The notes: generated by a model not told the origin, from the letters alone. A DNA stretch of 17,454 nt from Nodosilinea sp. BSH.14 (GCA_023264315.1 JALQST010000012.1:1-17454); one strand, 5' to 3'; counted from the stretch's first letter, positions 1 through 7,825 are shown. Numbers and translations: made by a program.

Positions 1-1101
1 CCCAAGCCCAGGGAAATTAAGAAATATCTCGATGAGCATGTCATCGGCCAGGATGAGGCCAAAAAAGTCTTGTCTGTGGCGGTTTATAACCACTACAAGC
101 GCCTCAGCTACCTCCAAAGCATCGAAGGCGAAGCCGCTGACGACACCATCGAACTGCAAAAGTCCAACATTCTGCTGATTGGCCCCACGGGCTGCGGCAA
201 AACCCTGCTAGCCCAAACCCTAGCCCGGATTTTGGATGTGCCCTTTGCCGTCGCCGACGCCACAACGCTCACCGAAGCGGGGTATGTCGGTGAGGACGTG
301 GAAAATATCCTGCTGCGCCTGTTGCAGGTGGCAGATCTGGACGTGGAAGAAGCCCAGCGCGGCATCATCTACATCGACGAAATCGACAAAATTGCCCGCA
401 AGAGCGAAAATCCCTCCATCACCCGCGATGTCTCTGGGGAAGGGGTACAGCAAGCCCTGCTGAAAATGCTGGAGGGCACCGTGGCCAACGTGCCGCCCCA
501 GGGAGGCCGCAAGCATCCCTACCAAGACTGCATCCAAATCGACACCAGCAACATTCTGTTTATCTGCGGCGGCGCGTTTGTGGGCCTAGAGAAAATCGTC
601 GAGCAGCGCATCGGCAAGAAATCCATCGGCTTTGTGCAGCCCGGTGAAGCCCAGGTTTCCCGCGAAAAACGGGCGGCGGATGTGCTGCAAAACCTAGAAC
701 CGGACGATCTGGTCAAGTTTGGCCTCATTCCTGAATTTATTGGCCGGATTCCCGCCACCACCGTGGTCGAACCCCTGGACGAAGAATCCCTCGTCGCCAT
801 CCTCACCGAGCCGAAGAACGCCCTAGTGAAACAGTTCCAAAAGCTTATGCGGATGGACAATGTGCAGCTTGAGTTCAAGCCCGATGCCCTCAAGGCCATT
901 GCGCGGGAAGCCTATCGCCGCAAAACCGGAGCCCGTGCCCTGCGCGGCATCATCGAAGAACTGATGCTGGATGTGATGTACGAACTGCCCTCCCGTAAGG
1001 ATATGAAGCGCTGCACCATCACCCGCGAAATGGTAGAACAGCGCTCCACGGCAGATTTGCTGCTGCATCCCTCCTCCCTCCCCACCCCTGAATCGGCCTA
1101 G
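1..1101 (+). CDS. clpX: ATP-dependent Clp protease ATP-binding subunit ClpX (5' end outside window)
   Basis: ClpX is the AAA+ unfoldase that recognises, unfolds and threads substrates into the ClpP protease in the cytoplasm. The reading frame is open from base 1, so the N-terminal zinc-binding domain and true start lie upstream. Visible in order: Walker A GPTGCGKT (181-204), the GYVG pore loop (280-291), Walker B IIYIDEID (364-387), the RKH-type loop GGRKHP near 505-522, the IGF tripeptide (625-633) that docks on ClpP, the arginine finger in EFIGRIP (Arg at 745-747) and the sensor-2 GAR (928-936). All key AAA+ residues are present, so the visible part looks functional. The IGF loop indicates that it partners ClpP. 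The hydrolase gene begins two bases after the stop, which suggests co-transcription. Confidence 0.97.
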   Translation, partial: PKPREIKKYLDEHVIGQDEAKKVLSVAVYNHYKRLSYLQSIEGEAADDTIELQKSNILLIGPTGCGKTLLAQTLARILDVPFAVADATTLTEAGYVGEDVENILLRLLQVADLDVEEAQRGIIYIDEIDKIARKSENPSITRDVSGEGVQQALLKMLEGTVANVPPQGGRKHPYQDCIQIDTSNILFICGGAFVGLEKIVEQRIGKKSIGFVQPGEAQVSREKRAADVLQNLEPDDLVKFGLIPEFIGRIPATTVVEPLDEESLVAILTEPKNALVKQFQKLMRMDNVQLEFKPDALKAIAREAYRRKTGARALRGIIEELMLDVMYELPSRKDMKRCTITREMVEQRSTADLLLHPSSLPTPESA

Positions 1102-1103
1102 CT

Positions 1104-1967
1104 ATGCCCTACATCCAGGTCAACCAGGTCGATCACTACTACGAGTGGGTGGGGACAAAGACGCCGCGCCCTGCGGATTCCTCTAAACCCGTAATGGTCT
1201 TTGTCCACGGCTGGGCTGGGTCGGCCCGCTATTGGCGCAGCACCGCCGCAGCCCTGTCCCAGGACTACGACTGCCTGCTCTACGATATGCGCGGCTTTGG
1301 CCGTTCCCCCATCCCCTCCGGCCAAGCCGACGCCCAAAAAGCACGGGGCTACGAACTCGAAACCTTTGCCGGTGATTTGGCCGCTCTGCTAGACGCCCTC
1401 GGTTTATCGACAGTCTCTATCAACGCCCACTCCATGGGAGCCTCCGTCGCGGTCTACTTTTTGAATCGCTATCCCCAGCGGGTAGACCGGGCCATCCTCA
1501 CCTGCAACGGCATTTTTGAATACGACAAAGCCGCCTTTGATGCCTTCTATCGCTTCGGTGGCTATGTGGTAGCCTTCCGTCCCCAGTGGCTGGGCAAAAT
1601 TCCCCTGGCCCCCCGCTTTTTCATGGCGCGGTTCCTCCATAAACCCATTCCCGCCGCCGAGAAAATTGCCTTTTTAGAAGACTTCCTCAACGCCGATTAC
1701 GATACTGCCCTGGGCACTATCTTCACCTCCGTCAGCAAACAGGCAACCGAGGTGATGCCCGTAGAGTTTGCCAAAATCTCTGTGCCAACGTTGCTCGTTT
1801 CCGGGGAGTTTGACCAAATCACCCCGGCTCCCCTGGGCCAAAAAGCGGCAGAGTTAAATCCCAAGATTCAGTACGCCCTCGTCAAGCAAACCGGGCATTT
1901 TCCTATGATGGAAGATGCAGAGACCTACCTAGGCTACGTACGTCCTTTTCTGGAGATCTCAGCCTAG
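1104..1967 (+). CDS. alpha/beta-fold hydrolase
   Basis: This 287-residue protein belongs to the alpha/beta-hydrolase fold superfamily; its substrate cannot be told from sequence. It shows the oxyanion HG motif (VHGWAG, about residues 34-39), the strand/turn DMRGFGRS (61-68), a nucleophile elbow AHSMG with Ser110, the acid Asp237 in GEFDQITP and the base His265 in QTGHFPMMED, so the catalytic triad is complete. The elbow begins with Ala rather than the usual Gly (GHSMG). There is no signal peptide, so it is probably cytoplasmic. The ATG is two bases after the clpX stop with no clear Shine-Dalgarno, so translational coupling to clpX is likely. Esterase, lipase or haloperoxidase-like names would all be guesses. 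Confidence 0.9.
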   Translation: MPYIQVNQVDHYYEWVGTKTPRPADSSKPVMVFVHGWAGSARYWRSTAAALSQDYDCLLYDMRGFGRSPIPSGQADAQKARGYELETFAGDLAALLDALGLSTVSINAHSMGASVAVYFLNRYPQRVDRAILTCNGIFEYDKAAFDAFYRFGGYVVAFRPQWLGKIPLAPRFFMARFLHKPIPAAEKIAFLEDFLNADYDTALGTIFTSVSKQATEVMPVEFAKISVPTLLVSGEFDQITPAPLGQKAAELNPKIQYALVKQTGHFPMMEDAETYLGYVRPFLEISA

Positions 1968-1982
1968 CTGGCTTCCGGTGAC

Positions 1983-2038
1983 GGGTAGTGCATTAATGCA
2001 CGGGACGGAGGAAAACCAGGGAGTGCATTTTAGTGCAG
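1983..2038. repeat. tandem near-copies of a short palindrome, possible IS right end
   Basis: A perfect 14-base palindrome, GTGCATTAATGCAC, lies at 1988-2001. A similar unit, AGTGCATTTTAGTGCA, follows at 2022-2037. Read on the minus strand the two align as near repeats of GCA-TAA-ATGCACT-CC. The second copy overlaps the stop codon of the transposase remnant (2030-2032). In IS1-type elements the transposase stops close to one terminal repeat, so this may be the surviving end of the element. A matching opposite end was not found, so the assignment is tentative. A protein-binding site or terminator hairpin for clpX-hydrolase are alternatives. Confidence 0.4.
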
Positions 2039-2478
2039 GCTGGAGAAAAAGAGCGGATGACCTTGCTTAGCCAGCTTCTCTCGGATGCGGCGATTGTAGG
2101 CATGGATGAACCGCCAGACGGCCCCGATGTGGTTCTCAAGCTTCTTGGAGAACGACAGGGTCTCGCTCACCAATCGAGAACCCGCTGTCTCAACGTATTG
2201 TTCAAGCGCTCAATATAACTGGTCAATCCGCTGTCTTTGCCCACTGCCGCATGGCGTTGGCTGGGAATCACCGTGGCATAGGCGTCCCAGAAGTCCGTAT
2301 AGCCTTTGGCACATTGGCGATAGCCCTCCGGAATAGACTCCCAGAGCACCTTCGCCGAAGTTCGGGAACGGTCGCCGCCATAACACCCAAGCACTTCTCG
2401 GGTTTCGGCATCGATGGCGAGCCAGACCCATTGCTTGTTCCCTTTATAATCCACGAATGACCGCAGTTCATCTGCCAA
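2030..2478 (-). pseudogene. IS1-family transposase remnant (frameshifted, N-terminus lost)
   Basis: On the minus strand this resembles the catalytic part of cyanobacterial IS1-family (InsB-like DDE) transposases. The first piece begins ADELRSFVDYKGNKQW and continues through TDFWDAY and YIERLNNTLRQR, which carry the candidate Asp, Asp and Glu. That frame hits TGA at 2167-2169. The expected C-terminus (RLVSETLSFSKKLENH, then a segment around WRFIHAYN) continues in another frame to TAA at 2030-2032, so about one base has been lost near 2175. Upstream, an in-frame TAG at about 2485-2487 precedes the first piece and no N-terminal DNA-binding region is recognisable. Two independent lesions and the missing N-terminus show a dead element. 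It lies between the hydrolase gene and the 3' end of the RSH gene. Confidence 0.8.
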
Positions 2479-2569
2479 GATCCCCTAGCTGAGAGGCTTT
2501 TTGGGATCGGCATGGGCAAGGCCCAGTAAAAAATAATCGTCAACCTGCGGAATGTCAGTTGAGATGATC

Positions 2570-3586
2570 TTAAAGCCCCTGACTGAGACGGCGAATATTA
2601 AGAACGTCGGTCATTTTTCGCAGTTGGCTGAAGGTTTGTTCTAGGTGGGCGCTATCCCTCACATCGAGGCCAAGGTCAATTTCAGCGGTTTGGCCGGGGA
2701 AGGTTTTCACCTGGGCCTTGTGGACGTTGATTTGCAGGTCAGATAGGTGCGACAAAATATCCTTTAGCACGCCTACTCGGTCAATCACTTCAATCTTCAC
2801 TTCCACGGGGTAGGTTTGACGGGTAATGGTGGTGTCACCCGTATTCCAACTGACGGGGATTAACCGATCCCCAGGAACATCGGCGATGTTGTGACAGCCC
2901 TGGCGATGGATGGCGATGCCGCGACTGCCGAGGGACACGCTGCCGAGGATGGCTTCTCCTGGCAGGGGGCTACAGCATCCGGCAATGTGGTAAACCAACC
3001 CTTCGATGCCCAAGATAGGATCCTTAGAAGGGGTCGTGCGGTGGCGGGGGGGGCTGGTGACAGCATCCGCTAGCACTTGGTTGGAGTCGCCTAGGGAGGC
3101 TTCCGAGGACAAGACTTCCTTCGGTTTTTGGGCCTTAATGATCTCTTCCCGCAAGCGATTCACCGCCAAATTGACGGTGACTTCGCCGTAGCCCAAGCCC
3201 GCCAGCAAATCATCCACGGTGGGATAGTTGCAGCGCTCCGCCGCCAGTTGGGCGGGGTCAGACTTCAGCAGAGCATCGAAGCCGTTGCGGCCCAGTTCTT
3301 TCTCCAGTAGGTCGCGACCACGGGCGATGTTTTCGTCGCGGTGGGAGCGTTTGTACCATTGACGAATGCGGTTGCGGGCGCTGGGAGTAACAACGAAGTT
3401 AAGCCAGTCGAGGCTGGGATGGCCATTTTTCTGGGTGATAATCTCCACAATGTCGCCATTGGCCAAGGGCGTATCTAGGGTGACAATGCGGCTGTTGACC
3501 CGGGCTCCGGTGCAGTGGTTGCCCACCTCGGTGTGGATGCGGTAGGCAAAGTCCACGGGAGTAGCCCCCCGGCTGAGGGGAATCAC
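2570..3586 (-). CDS. RelA/SpoT C-terminal regulatory half (TGS, zinc-finger-like, ACT), separated by an in-frame stop
   Basis: This is the regulatory C-terminal half of a long RSH protein, in the same frame as the catalytic half (3608-4897) and separated from it only by TAG at 3608-3610. The TGS domain straddles the break: VFTPSGDV lies before the GTG at 3586 and IPLSRGATPVDFAYRIH after it. A helical region follows, then the conserved Cys-Cys region HIAGCCSPLPGEA and RQGCHNI, then a C-terminal ACT domain (VEVKIEVIDRVGVLKDIL onward). In intact RSH proteins these domains sense ribosomes or ligands and shift the balance of ppGpp synthesis and hydrolysis. The GTG at 3586 has no visible Shine-Dalgarno, so separate translation is doubtful. 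Most likely this is the downstream part of a broken gene or of a gene with a sequencing error. Confidence 0.6.
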   Translation of the reverse strand: MIPLSRGATPVDFAYRIHTEVGNHCTGARVNSRIVTLDTPLANGDIVEIITQKNGHPSLDWLNFVVTPSARNRIRQWYKRSHRDENIARGRDLLEKELGRNGFDALLKSDPAQLAAERCNYPTVDDLLAGLGYGEVTVNLAVNRLREEIIKAQKPKEVLSSEASLGDSNQVLADAVTSPPRHRTTPSKDPILGIEGLVYHIAGCCSPLPGEAILGSVSLGSRGIAIHRQGCHNIADVPGDRLIPVSWNTGDTTITRQTYPVEVKIEVIDRVGVLKDILSHLSDLQINVHKAQVKTFPGQTAEIDLGLDVRDSAHLEQTFSQLRKMTDVLNIRRLSQGL

Positions 3587-3607
3587 GTCACCGCTGGGGG
3601 TGAAGAC

Positions 3608-3610
3608 CTA
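3608..3610 (-). other. in-frame amber codon interrupting the RSH gene
   Basis: The minus-strand reading is GATGAAGATGTC-TAG-GTCTTCACC, giving D E D V stop V F T. Long RSH proteins usually have Tyr here (EDVYVFTP), so one base change from TAC or TAT explains it. Codons on both sides are in the same phase (4897 and 3586 are both 1 modulo 3) and no base is missing. The full frame would encode about 775 residues, close to the usual long-RSH size. TAG is used as a normal stop elsewhere in the window (clpX, ccmK2, ccmL), so the genetic code is not altered. Confidence 0.9.
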
Positions 3611-4897
3611 GACATCTTCATCGAACAGGTTGCCCTTGACGTGTTCGAGGAATTCCTGGGCGTCCTTGAGGTCGTTTTGCCATTCCAAAAGTTGCCGCAG
3701 CCAGGTAAATTTGTCGTCGTCGGCGGTCATCCGTGTATTCGTAGACGCCCCGGTTTCCTTATATTTCCAGTGGGCGGCAATCCCATATTCGGCAATGTGG
3801 TGCATTTCTAGGGTGCGAATCTGTACTTCGATGGGCTTGCCCTTGGTGCCGATCACCACCGTATGGAGCGACTGGTAGCGGTTGGGCTTGGGCAAGCCGA
3901 TATAGTCTTTAAATCGTCCAGGAATGGGGCGAAAGGCATCATGAACAATGGCCAAGGCCCGGTAGCATTCCTCGTTGGTGCCCACAATCAGCCGAATGGC
4001 TGCTACATCGTAAATTTCGTAGAAGTCCTTCTGTTGCTTCTCCATCTTGCGGTAGATGCTGTACAGATGTTTAGGACGACTACTAACATCCACCACCTGA
4101 ATATTGGCCTCATGCATACGCTCTCGCAGGGTTTCCGCAACCTGCATCAGTCGCGCTTCTCGGTCCACCCGCTTCTCGGTGACATACTCTTGCATCTGAC
4201 GATAGGCTTCGGGTTCTAGGTACTTAAAAGACAAGTCCTCCAGTTCCCATTTGAACCGCCCAATTCCCAAACGGTTGGCCAGGGGCGCAAAGATTTCCAT
4301 GGTTTCACGGGCAATGCGGCGACGCTTTTCATCGCTGAGGTGCTCTAGGGTGCGCATATTGTGGAGGCGATCCGCCAGCTTCACCACAATCACCCGAATA
4401 TCCTGGGCCATGGCCAGGAACATGCGGCGAAAGTTCTCCGCCTGTCGCTCGGTTTTGCTCTCAAAATTAAGCTTAGAAAGCTTGGTGACGCCCTCCACCA
4501 ACTGCCGCACTTCTGTGCCAAACAACTCCTCTAATTGCTCTGGGGGCGTATCGGTGTCTTCCACAATATCGTGGAGAAAACCGGAGGCAATCATGGCACT
4601 GTCGCCGCCCAAATCTCGCAGCAGCCCCGCCACCGCCACCGGATGACAAATGTAGGCTTCTCCGGAGGCGCGATACTGCTGCTGATGCAGGGCGTAGGCA
4701 AATTCAAAGGCCCGACATACCATCTCGCTATTGGACTTGTCATCGGCCAGAGGCACCTCCCCCCCCTGGATCTGATCGTGGTAGCTCAGGACGCAGGTTT
4801 TTAGCCAGTCGGGCAGTTCACAGTCGTTGGGCAGCAGCGTATTAGCGGCAGGCGGCTCCAGGGCAAGGGATTGCGAGGGGTGAACCGTGGCAGTCAT
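3608..4897 (-). CDS. RelA/SpoT family (p)ppGpp synthetase/hydrolase, catalytic half ending at a premature stop
   Basis: This 429-residue product holds the complete catalytic part of a bifunctional RSH enzyme, which makes (p)ppGpp from ATP and GDP/GTP and also degrades it. The hydrolase domain carries CHPVAVAGLL (about 84-93), the HD pair at residues 109-110 in FLHDIVEDT, and KLADRLHNMRTL (173-184). The synthetase domain runs from about residue 260 to 380 (RPKHLYSIYRKM, YEIYDVAAIRLIV, NRYQSLHT, EVQIRTLEMHHIAEYG). RFKD at 328-331 is the motif of bifunctional enzymes rather than of synthetase-only RelA. The frame stops at TAG (3608-3610) where Tyr is expected, and the TGS, Cys-Cys and ACT regions follow in phase. 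As written, the product keeps both activities but loses C-terminal control. The ATG at 4897 has no strong Shine-Dalgarno. A base-call error is the main alternative. Confidence 0.9.
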   Translation of the reverse strand: MTATVHPSQSLALEPPAANTLLPNDCELPDWLKTCVLSYHDQIQGGEVPLADDKSNSEMVCRAFEFAYALHQQQYRASGEAYICHPVAVAGLLRDLGGDSAMIASGFLHDIVEDTDTPPEQLEELFGTEVRQLVEGVTKLSKLNFESKTERQAENFRRMFLAMAQDIRVIVVKLADRLHNMRTLEHLSDEKRRRIARETMEIFAPLANRLGIGRFKWELEDLSFKYLEPEAYRQMQEYVTEKRVDREARLMQVAETLRERMHEANIQVVDVSSRPKHLYSIYRKMEKQQKDFYEIYDVAAIRLIVGTNEECYRALAIVHDAFRPIPGRFKDYIGLPKPNRYQSLHTVVIGTKGKPIEVQIRTLEMHHIAEYGIAAHWKYKETGASTNTRMTADDDKFTWLRQLLEWQNDLKDAQEFLEHVKGNLFDEDV

Positions 4898-5320
4898 AGG
4901 ACGAGAAATGGGGTGAAGGGATAGCGGAGTAATTCACCGAACGGATTAAAAAGATGCACAGCCCGTACACACGTTCTGCGCCTAATCCGCAAATTCTTTG
5001 TTAATAGAGATAAACTACACCATCTGCCCAGAAAAGTATCCTGAGCTTAGGGAGCCGCAATATTTCCCCAGACGCAACCTGCTGGGCACTGCTAATAATT
5101 ATGTTGTTTACCTTAACATTTTGTTTAGATTGTGGGGACATCTGGGCCTAAAATGTTTCCAAATTTACCGAATGGGGGTGCCAACGCCTGCCCACACCAA
5201 AGCCTAGGGGCAGCGTCGGCGCAGTATCAGGCTAGGGCTTGGTTGCCCCCTATGGCATGGGATATCCCGAGCAGCGCCCGCCAGCACCGAACTGTGATGA
5301 AGGGCGCAACGTCTTAAAAG

Positions 5321-5362
5321 GTAGTAACCGACACAAAAACGCTTTAATTTTGCCCGTATCGT
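5321..5362 (+). promoter_or_regulatory. candidate NtcA-activated promoter of glnN
   Basis: GTA-N8-CAC at 5321-5334 differs by one base from the NtcA consensus GTA-N8-TAC. Exactly 22 bases further on is TATCGT (5357-5362), which fits the TAN3T -10 box. Class II NtcA-activated promoters in cyanobacteria use this site with 22-23 bases to the -10 box and no -35 box. Transcription would start near 5369, giving a leader of roughly 285 bases. NtcA activation of glnN during nitrogen limitation is established in other cyanobacteria; here it is inferred from the motif. A second GTA-N8-CAC lies at 5377-5390 but its spacing to a -10 box is wrong. Confidence 0.5.
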
Positions 5363-5449
5363 TTCTTAATGCCTAAGTAAAAATAGTCACAGGTTGCGAA
5401 AGCTTTGTGGCAGATGGGCTAGCATCCGGGGGCCACTGCGGCGTTAGGA

Positions 5450-5492
5450 GATGCGGTGTAGATACCGTTGGTGAGAGCGAGGTCTATGCATC
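5450..5492 (+). other. hairpin in the glnN leader
   Basis: GATGC (5450-5454) pairs with GCATC (5488-5492). Inside it, TAGA-t-ACC (5459-5466) pairs with GGTCTA (5481-5486) with a one-base bulge. The hairpin lies within the inferred 5' untranslated leader, about 160 bases before the start codon. It is not followed by a T-tract, so it is not an intrinsic terminator. I see no match to the glutamine-riboswitch (glnA) core. A role in RNA stability or small-RNA pairing is possible but unproven. Confidence 0.35.
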
Positions 5493-5653
5493 TGAGGTTC
5501 AGGGGGATCGAAGGAATTGAGGAAACACAGCGGTGGGAATCAGCCCCTGGCATCGTGTCTATCTAGATCGTGGCTATTCGCAGAGAGAGAGGGTTTAGGG
5601 CCTGCCTTGAATGTCTGAGATTAAGCGTCATTATTGATCATGAGGAGATTGTT

Positions 5654-7825
5654 ATGAGTGGAAATGAGTTGCGTGCCCAGGCCATTGCTACGATTGCCAG
5701 TCGCACCAAGGTGCCGGTTAACCCTCCCAGTAAGTTAGAGGATCTGTGGGCTAAGGATGTCTTCAGTCTGGCGAAGATGAAGGAGTGCCTGCCTAAATCG
5801 GTGTTCAAGTCGTTGCAGAGCACCATTAAGCACGGTACGCCGTTGGATATGTCGGTGGCGGATGTGGTGGCCGTTGCCATGAAGGACTGGGCCACGGCGA
5901 AGGGAGCGCTCTACTACTCCCATATGTTCTTCCCCCTCACCAATGCCACCGCTGAAAAGCACGATGGCTTCATCTCGGTGCAGGCCGATGGCTCAGTGAT
6001 CTCAGAATTTTCAGGCAAGGTGCTAGTGCAGGGCGAGCCGGACGGTTCCAGCTTCCCCAACGGCGGCATTCGCTCCACCTTTGAAGCGCGAGGCTACACG
6101 GCCTGGGATGTGACCAGTCCTGCCTTTGTGATGGACACCGAAAACGGCGTCACCCTGTTCATCCCCACGGTGTTTGTGTCTTGGACTGGCGAAGCCCTAG
6201 ACAAGAAAACCCCCCTGCTGCGCTCCAACGCCGCCATGAGCAAGGCTGCAACCCGCGTCCTAAAGCTGCTGGGCCACAGCGAAGTGGCTCCCGTGAACTC
6301 AAGCTGCGGTGCCGAGCAGGAATACTTCCTGGTGGATGCCAGCTTTGCTACCGTGCGCCCCGACCTGCTGCTGGCGGGCCGTACCCTGTTTGGCAAGGCT
6401 CCGGCCAAGGGCCAACAGTTCGACGACCACTACTTTGGGGCGATCCCAGAGCGGGTGCAGGTGTTCATGCAGGACGTGGAGGAAAAGCTTTACCGCCTGG
6501 GTATTCCTGCCAAAACCCGCCACAACGAAGTGGCCCCCGGCCAGTTTGAAATTGCCCCCTTCTTTGAAGCGGCCAATGTCGCCAGCGACCACCAGCAGAT
6601 CATCATGACCGTGCTGCGCAATACCGCCAAAAAGCACGGTTTCCTCTGCCTGCTCCACGAGAAACCCTTTGCGGGCATCAACGGCTCCGGCAAGCACGTT
6701 AACTGGTCGGTGGGCAACGCCACCCAGGGCAACCTGCTGGATCCCGGCGACACCCCCCACGCCAACGCCCAATTTCTGGTGTTCTGCGGCGCGGTGATTC
6801 GCGGCGTCCATAAGTATGGACCACTGCTGCGGGCGGTGATTGCCAGCGCCAGCAACGACCACCGCCTGGGGGCCAACGAAGCCCCTCCGGCGATCATCTC
6901 CATCTACCTGGGGAGCCAACTCCAGGATGTGTTTGATCAGATTGCCAGCGGCGAAGTCACTGGATCCCAGGCCAAGGGTGAGATGGATCTCGGGGTAGAT
7001 ACCCTGCCGAAGTTCACCAAGGATGCCGGAGACCGCAACCGCACCTCCCCCTTCGCCTTCACGGGCAACCGCTTCGAGTTCCGGGCCGTGGGCTCTGGAC
7101 AGTCGGTGTCGGGGCCGCTGGTGGCGATGAACACCATCCTGGCCGACTCCCTCAACTGGGTGGCCGACCAAATGGAAGCCAAGCTGGGGGCCGGGGTGGA
7201 ACTCAATGTCGCCATCCACGATATTCTGCGGGACATCATCCGCGACCACGGCAAGGTCGTCTTCAACGGCAATGGCTATTCCACCGAGTGGCACGAAATG
7301 GCCGTCAACGAGCGGGGGCTAGCCAACCTGCGCACCACCGCCGATGCCCTGCCCGTACTGCGCGAGCAATACATCGAAGACCTGTTTGCCAACGCTAAGG
7401 TACTCTCCCCAGTAGAGTTGGGGAGCCGCTTTGAAGCCTACTCCGAGCAGTACATCCAGCACATCGAAGTGGAGGCCAAACTGGTGATCTCCATGGCCAA
7501 GACCATTATTTACCCCGCCGCCGTCCGCTACCTAGGTGAACTGGCCAAAACCATCGATGACCTCAAGGATATCGGCATTGAATTTGGCAAAGATAGCGCT
7601 GTCAAGGTCGCCGACCTCAGCAAAGCCATGATGGTCAAGGTCAGCGCGCTGGAGGATATGATGACCAAGCACTTCATGTCCGTGGAAGAGCACATGCAGT
7701 TCTGTGCCCAAACCATCCGTCCCCTGATGGACGAAGTGCGGGAATGCGCTGATGCCCTGGAGGGCGAAGTGGCCGATGACCTCTGGCCCCTGCCCACCTA
7801 CCAGGAGATGCTGTTTATCAAATAG
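5654..7825 (+). CDS. glnN: glutamine synthetase type III
   Basis: GlnN is the large type III glutamine synthetase, which condenses glutamate and ammonium with ATP in the cytoplasm; in cyanobacteria it works beside or instead of GlnA under nitrogen limitation. I chose ATG at 5654 (MSGNELRAQ) because a purine-rich GAGGAG lies just upstream and the resulting 723 residues match the family length of about 724. An open frame extends to 5570, but those residues look non-coding. Motifs include FFPLTNATAEKHDGF (about 92-106), the metal-binding AEQEY (220-224), HNEVAPGQFEIAP, the glutamate-binding NGSGKHVNWS (343-352), NDHRLGANEAPP, and DRNRTSPFAFTGNRFEFR starting at 460. All look intact. It is transcribed alone, with a candidate NtcA promoter before it and a strong terminator after it. 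Confidence 0.97.
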   Translation: MSGNELRAQAIATIASRTKVPVNPPSKLEDLWAKDVFSLAKMKECLPKSVFKSLQSTIKHGTPLDMSVADVVAVAMKDWATAKGALYYSHMFFPLTNATAEKHDGFISVQADGSVISEFSGKVLVQGEPDGSSFPNGGIRSTFEARGYTAWDVTSPAFVMDTENGVTLFIPTVFVSWTGEALDKKTPLLRSNAAMSKAATRVLKLLGHSEVAPVNSSCGAEQEYFLVDASFATVRPDLLLAGRTLFGKAPAKGQQFDDHYFGAIPERVQVFMQDVEEKLYRLGIPAKTRHNEVAPGQFEIAPFFEAANVASDHQQIIMTVLRNTAKKHGFLCLLHEKPFAGINGSGKHVNWSVGNATQGNLLDPGDTPHANAQFLVFCGAVIRGVHKYGPLLRAVIASASNDHRLGANEAPPAIISIYLGSQLQDVFDQIASGEVTGSQAKGEMDLGVDTLPKFTKDAGDRNRTSPFAFTGNRFEFRAVGSGQSVSGPLVAMNTILADSLNWVADQMEAKLGAGVELNVAIHDILRDIIRDHGKVVFNGNGYSTEWHEMAVNERGLANLRTTADALPVLREQYIEDLFANAKVLSPVELGSRFEAYSEQYIQHIEVEAKLVISMAKTIIYPAAVRYLGELAKTIDDLKDIGIEFGKDSAVKVADLSKAMMVKVSALEDMMTKHFMSVEEHMQFCAQTIRPLMDEVRECADALEGEVADDLWPLPTYQEMLFIK

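Larger units (their letters stand above)
4898..5653. other. divergent spacer between the RSH gene and glnN
   Basis: No credible gene is present in this stretch; short open frames on the plus strand have no homology I recognise. The left part (about 4900-5150) is AT-richer and must contain the RSH promoter on the minus strand, but I cannot assign convincing -35/-10 boxes. The right part holds a candidate NtcA-type promoter (5321-5362) and a leader hairpin (5450-5492). An open frame continues upstream of the glnN ATG to 5570, but its extra 28 residues do not resemble GlnN. Confidence 0.6.

Noticed and set aside
3608..3610. Reassigned TAG codon or pyrrolysine insertion in the RSH gene
   Set aside because: TAG ends several normal genes in the same window and Tyr is expected at the site. 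A point change or base-call error is simpler.
5570..5653. Upstream extension of glnN to the start at 5570
   Set aside because: The extra 28 residues do not fit GlnN, whereas ATG 5654 has a Shine-Dalgarno sequence and gives the family length.
5363..5653. Glutamine riboswitch (glnA motif) in the glnN leader
   Set aside because: I could not find the conserved core of that riboswitch; only an unrelated hairpin is visible.
6299..7294. 331-codon open frame on the minus strand opposite glnN
   Set aside because: It is the antisense shadow of highly conserved glnN codons, has low-complexity His/Gly/Val composition and shows no recognisable domain.
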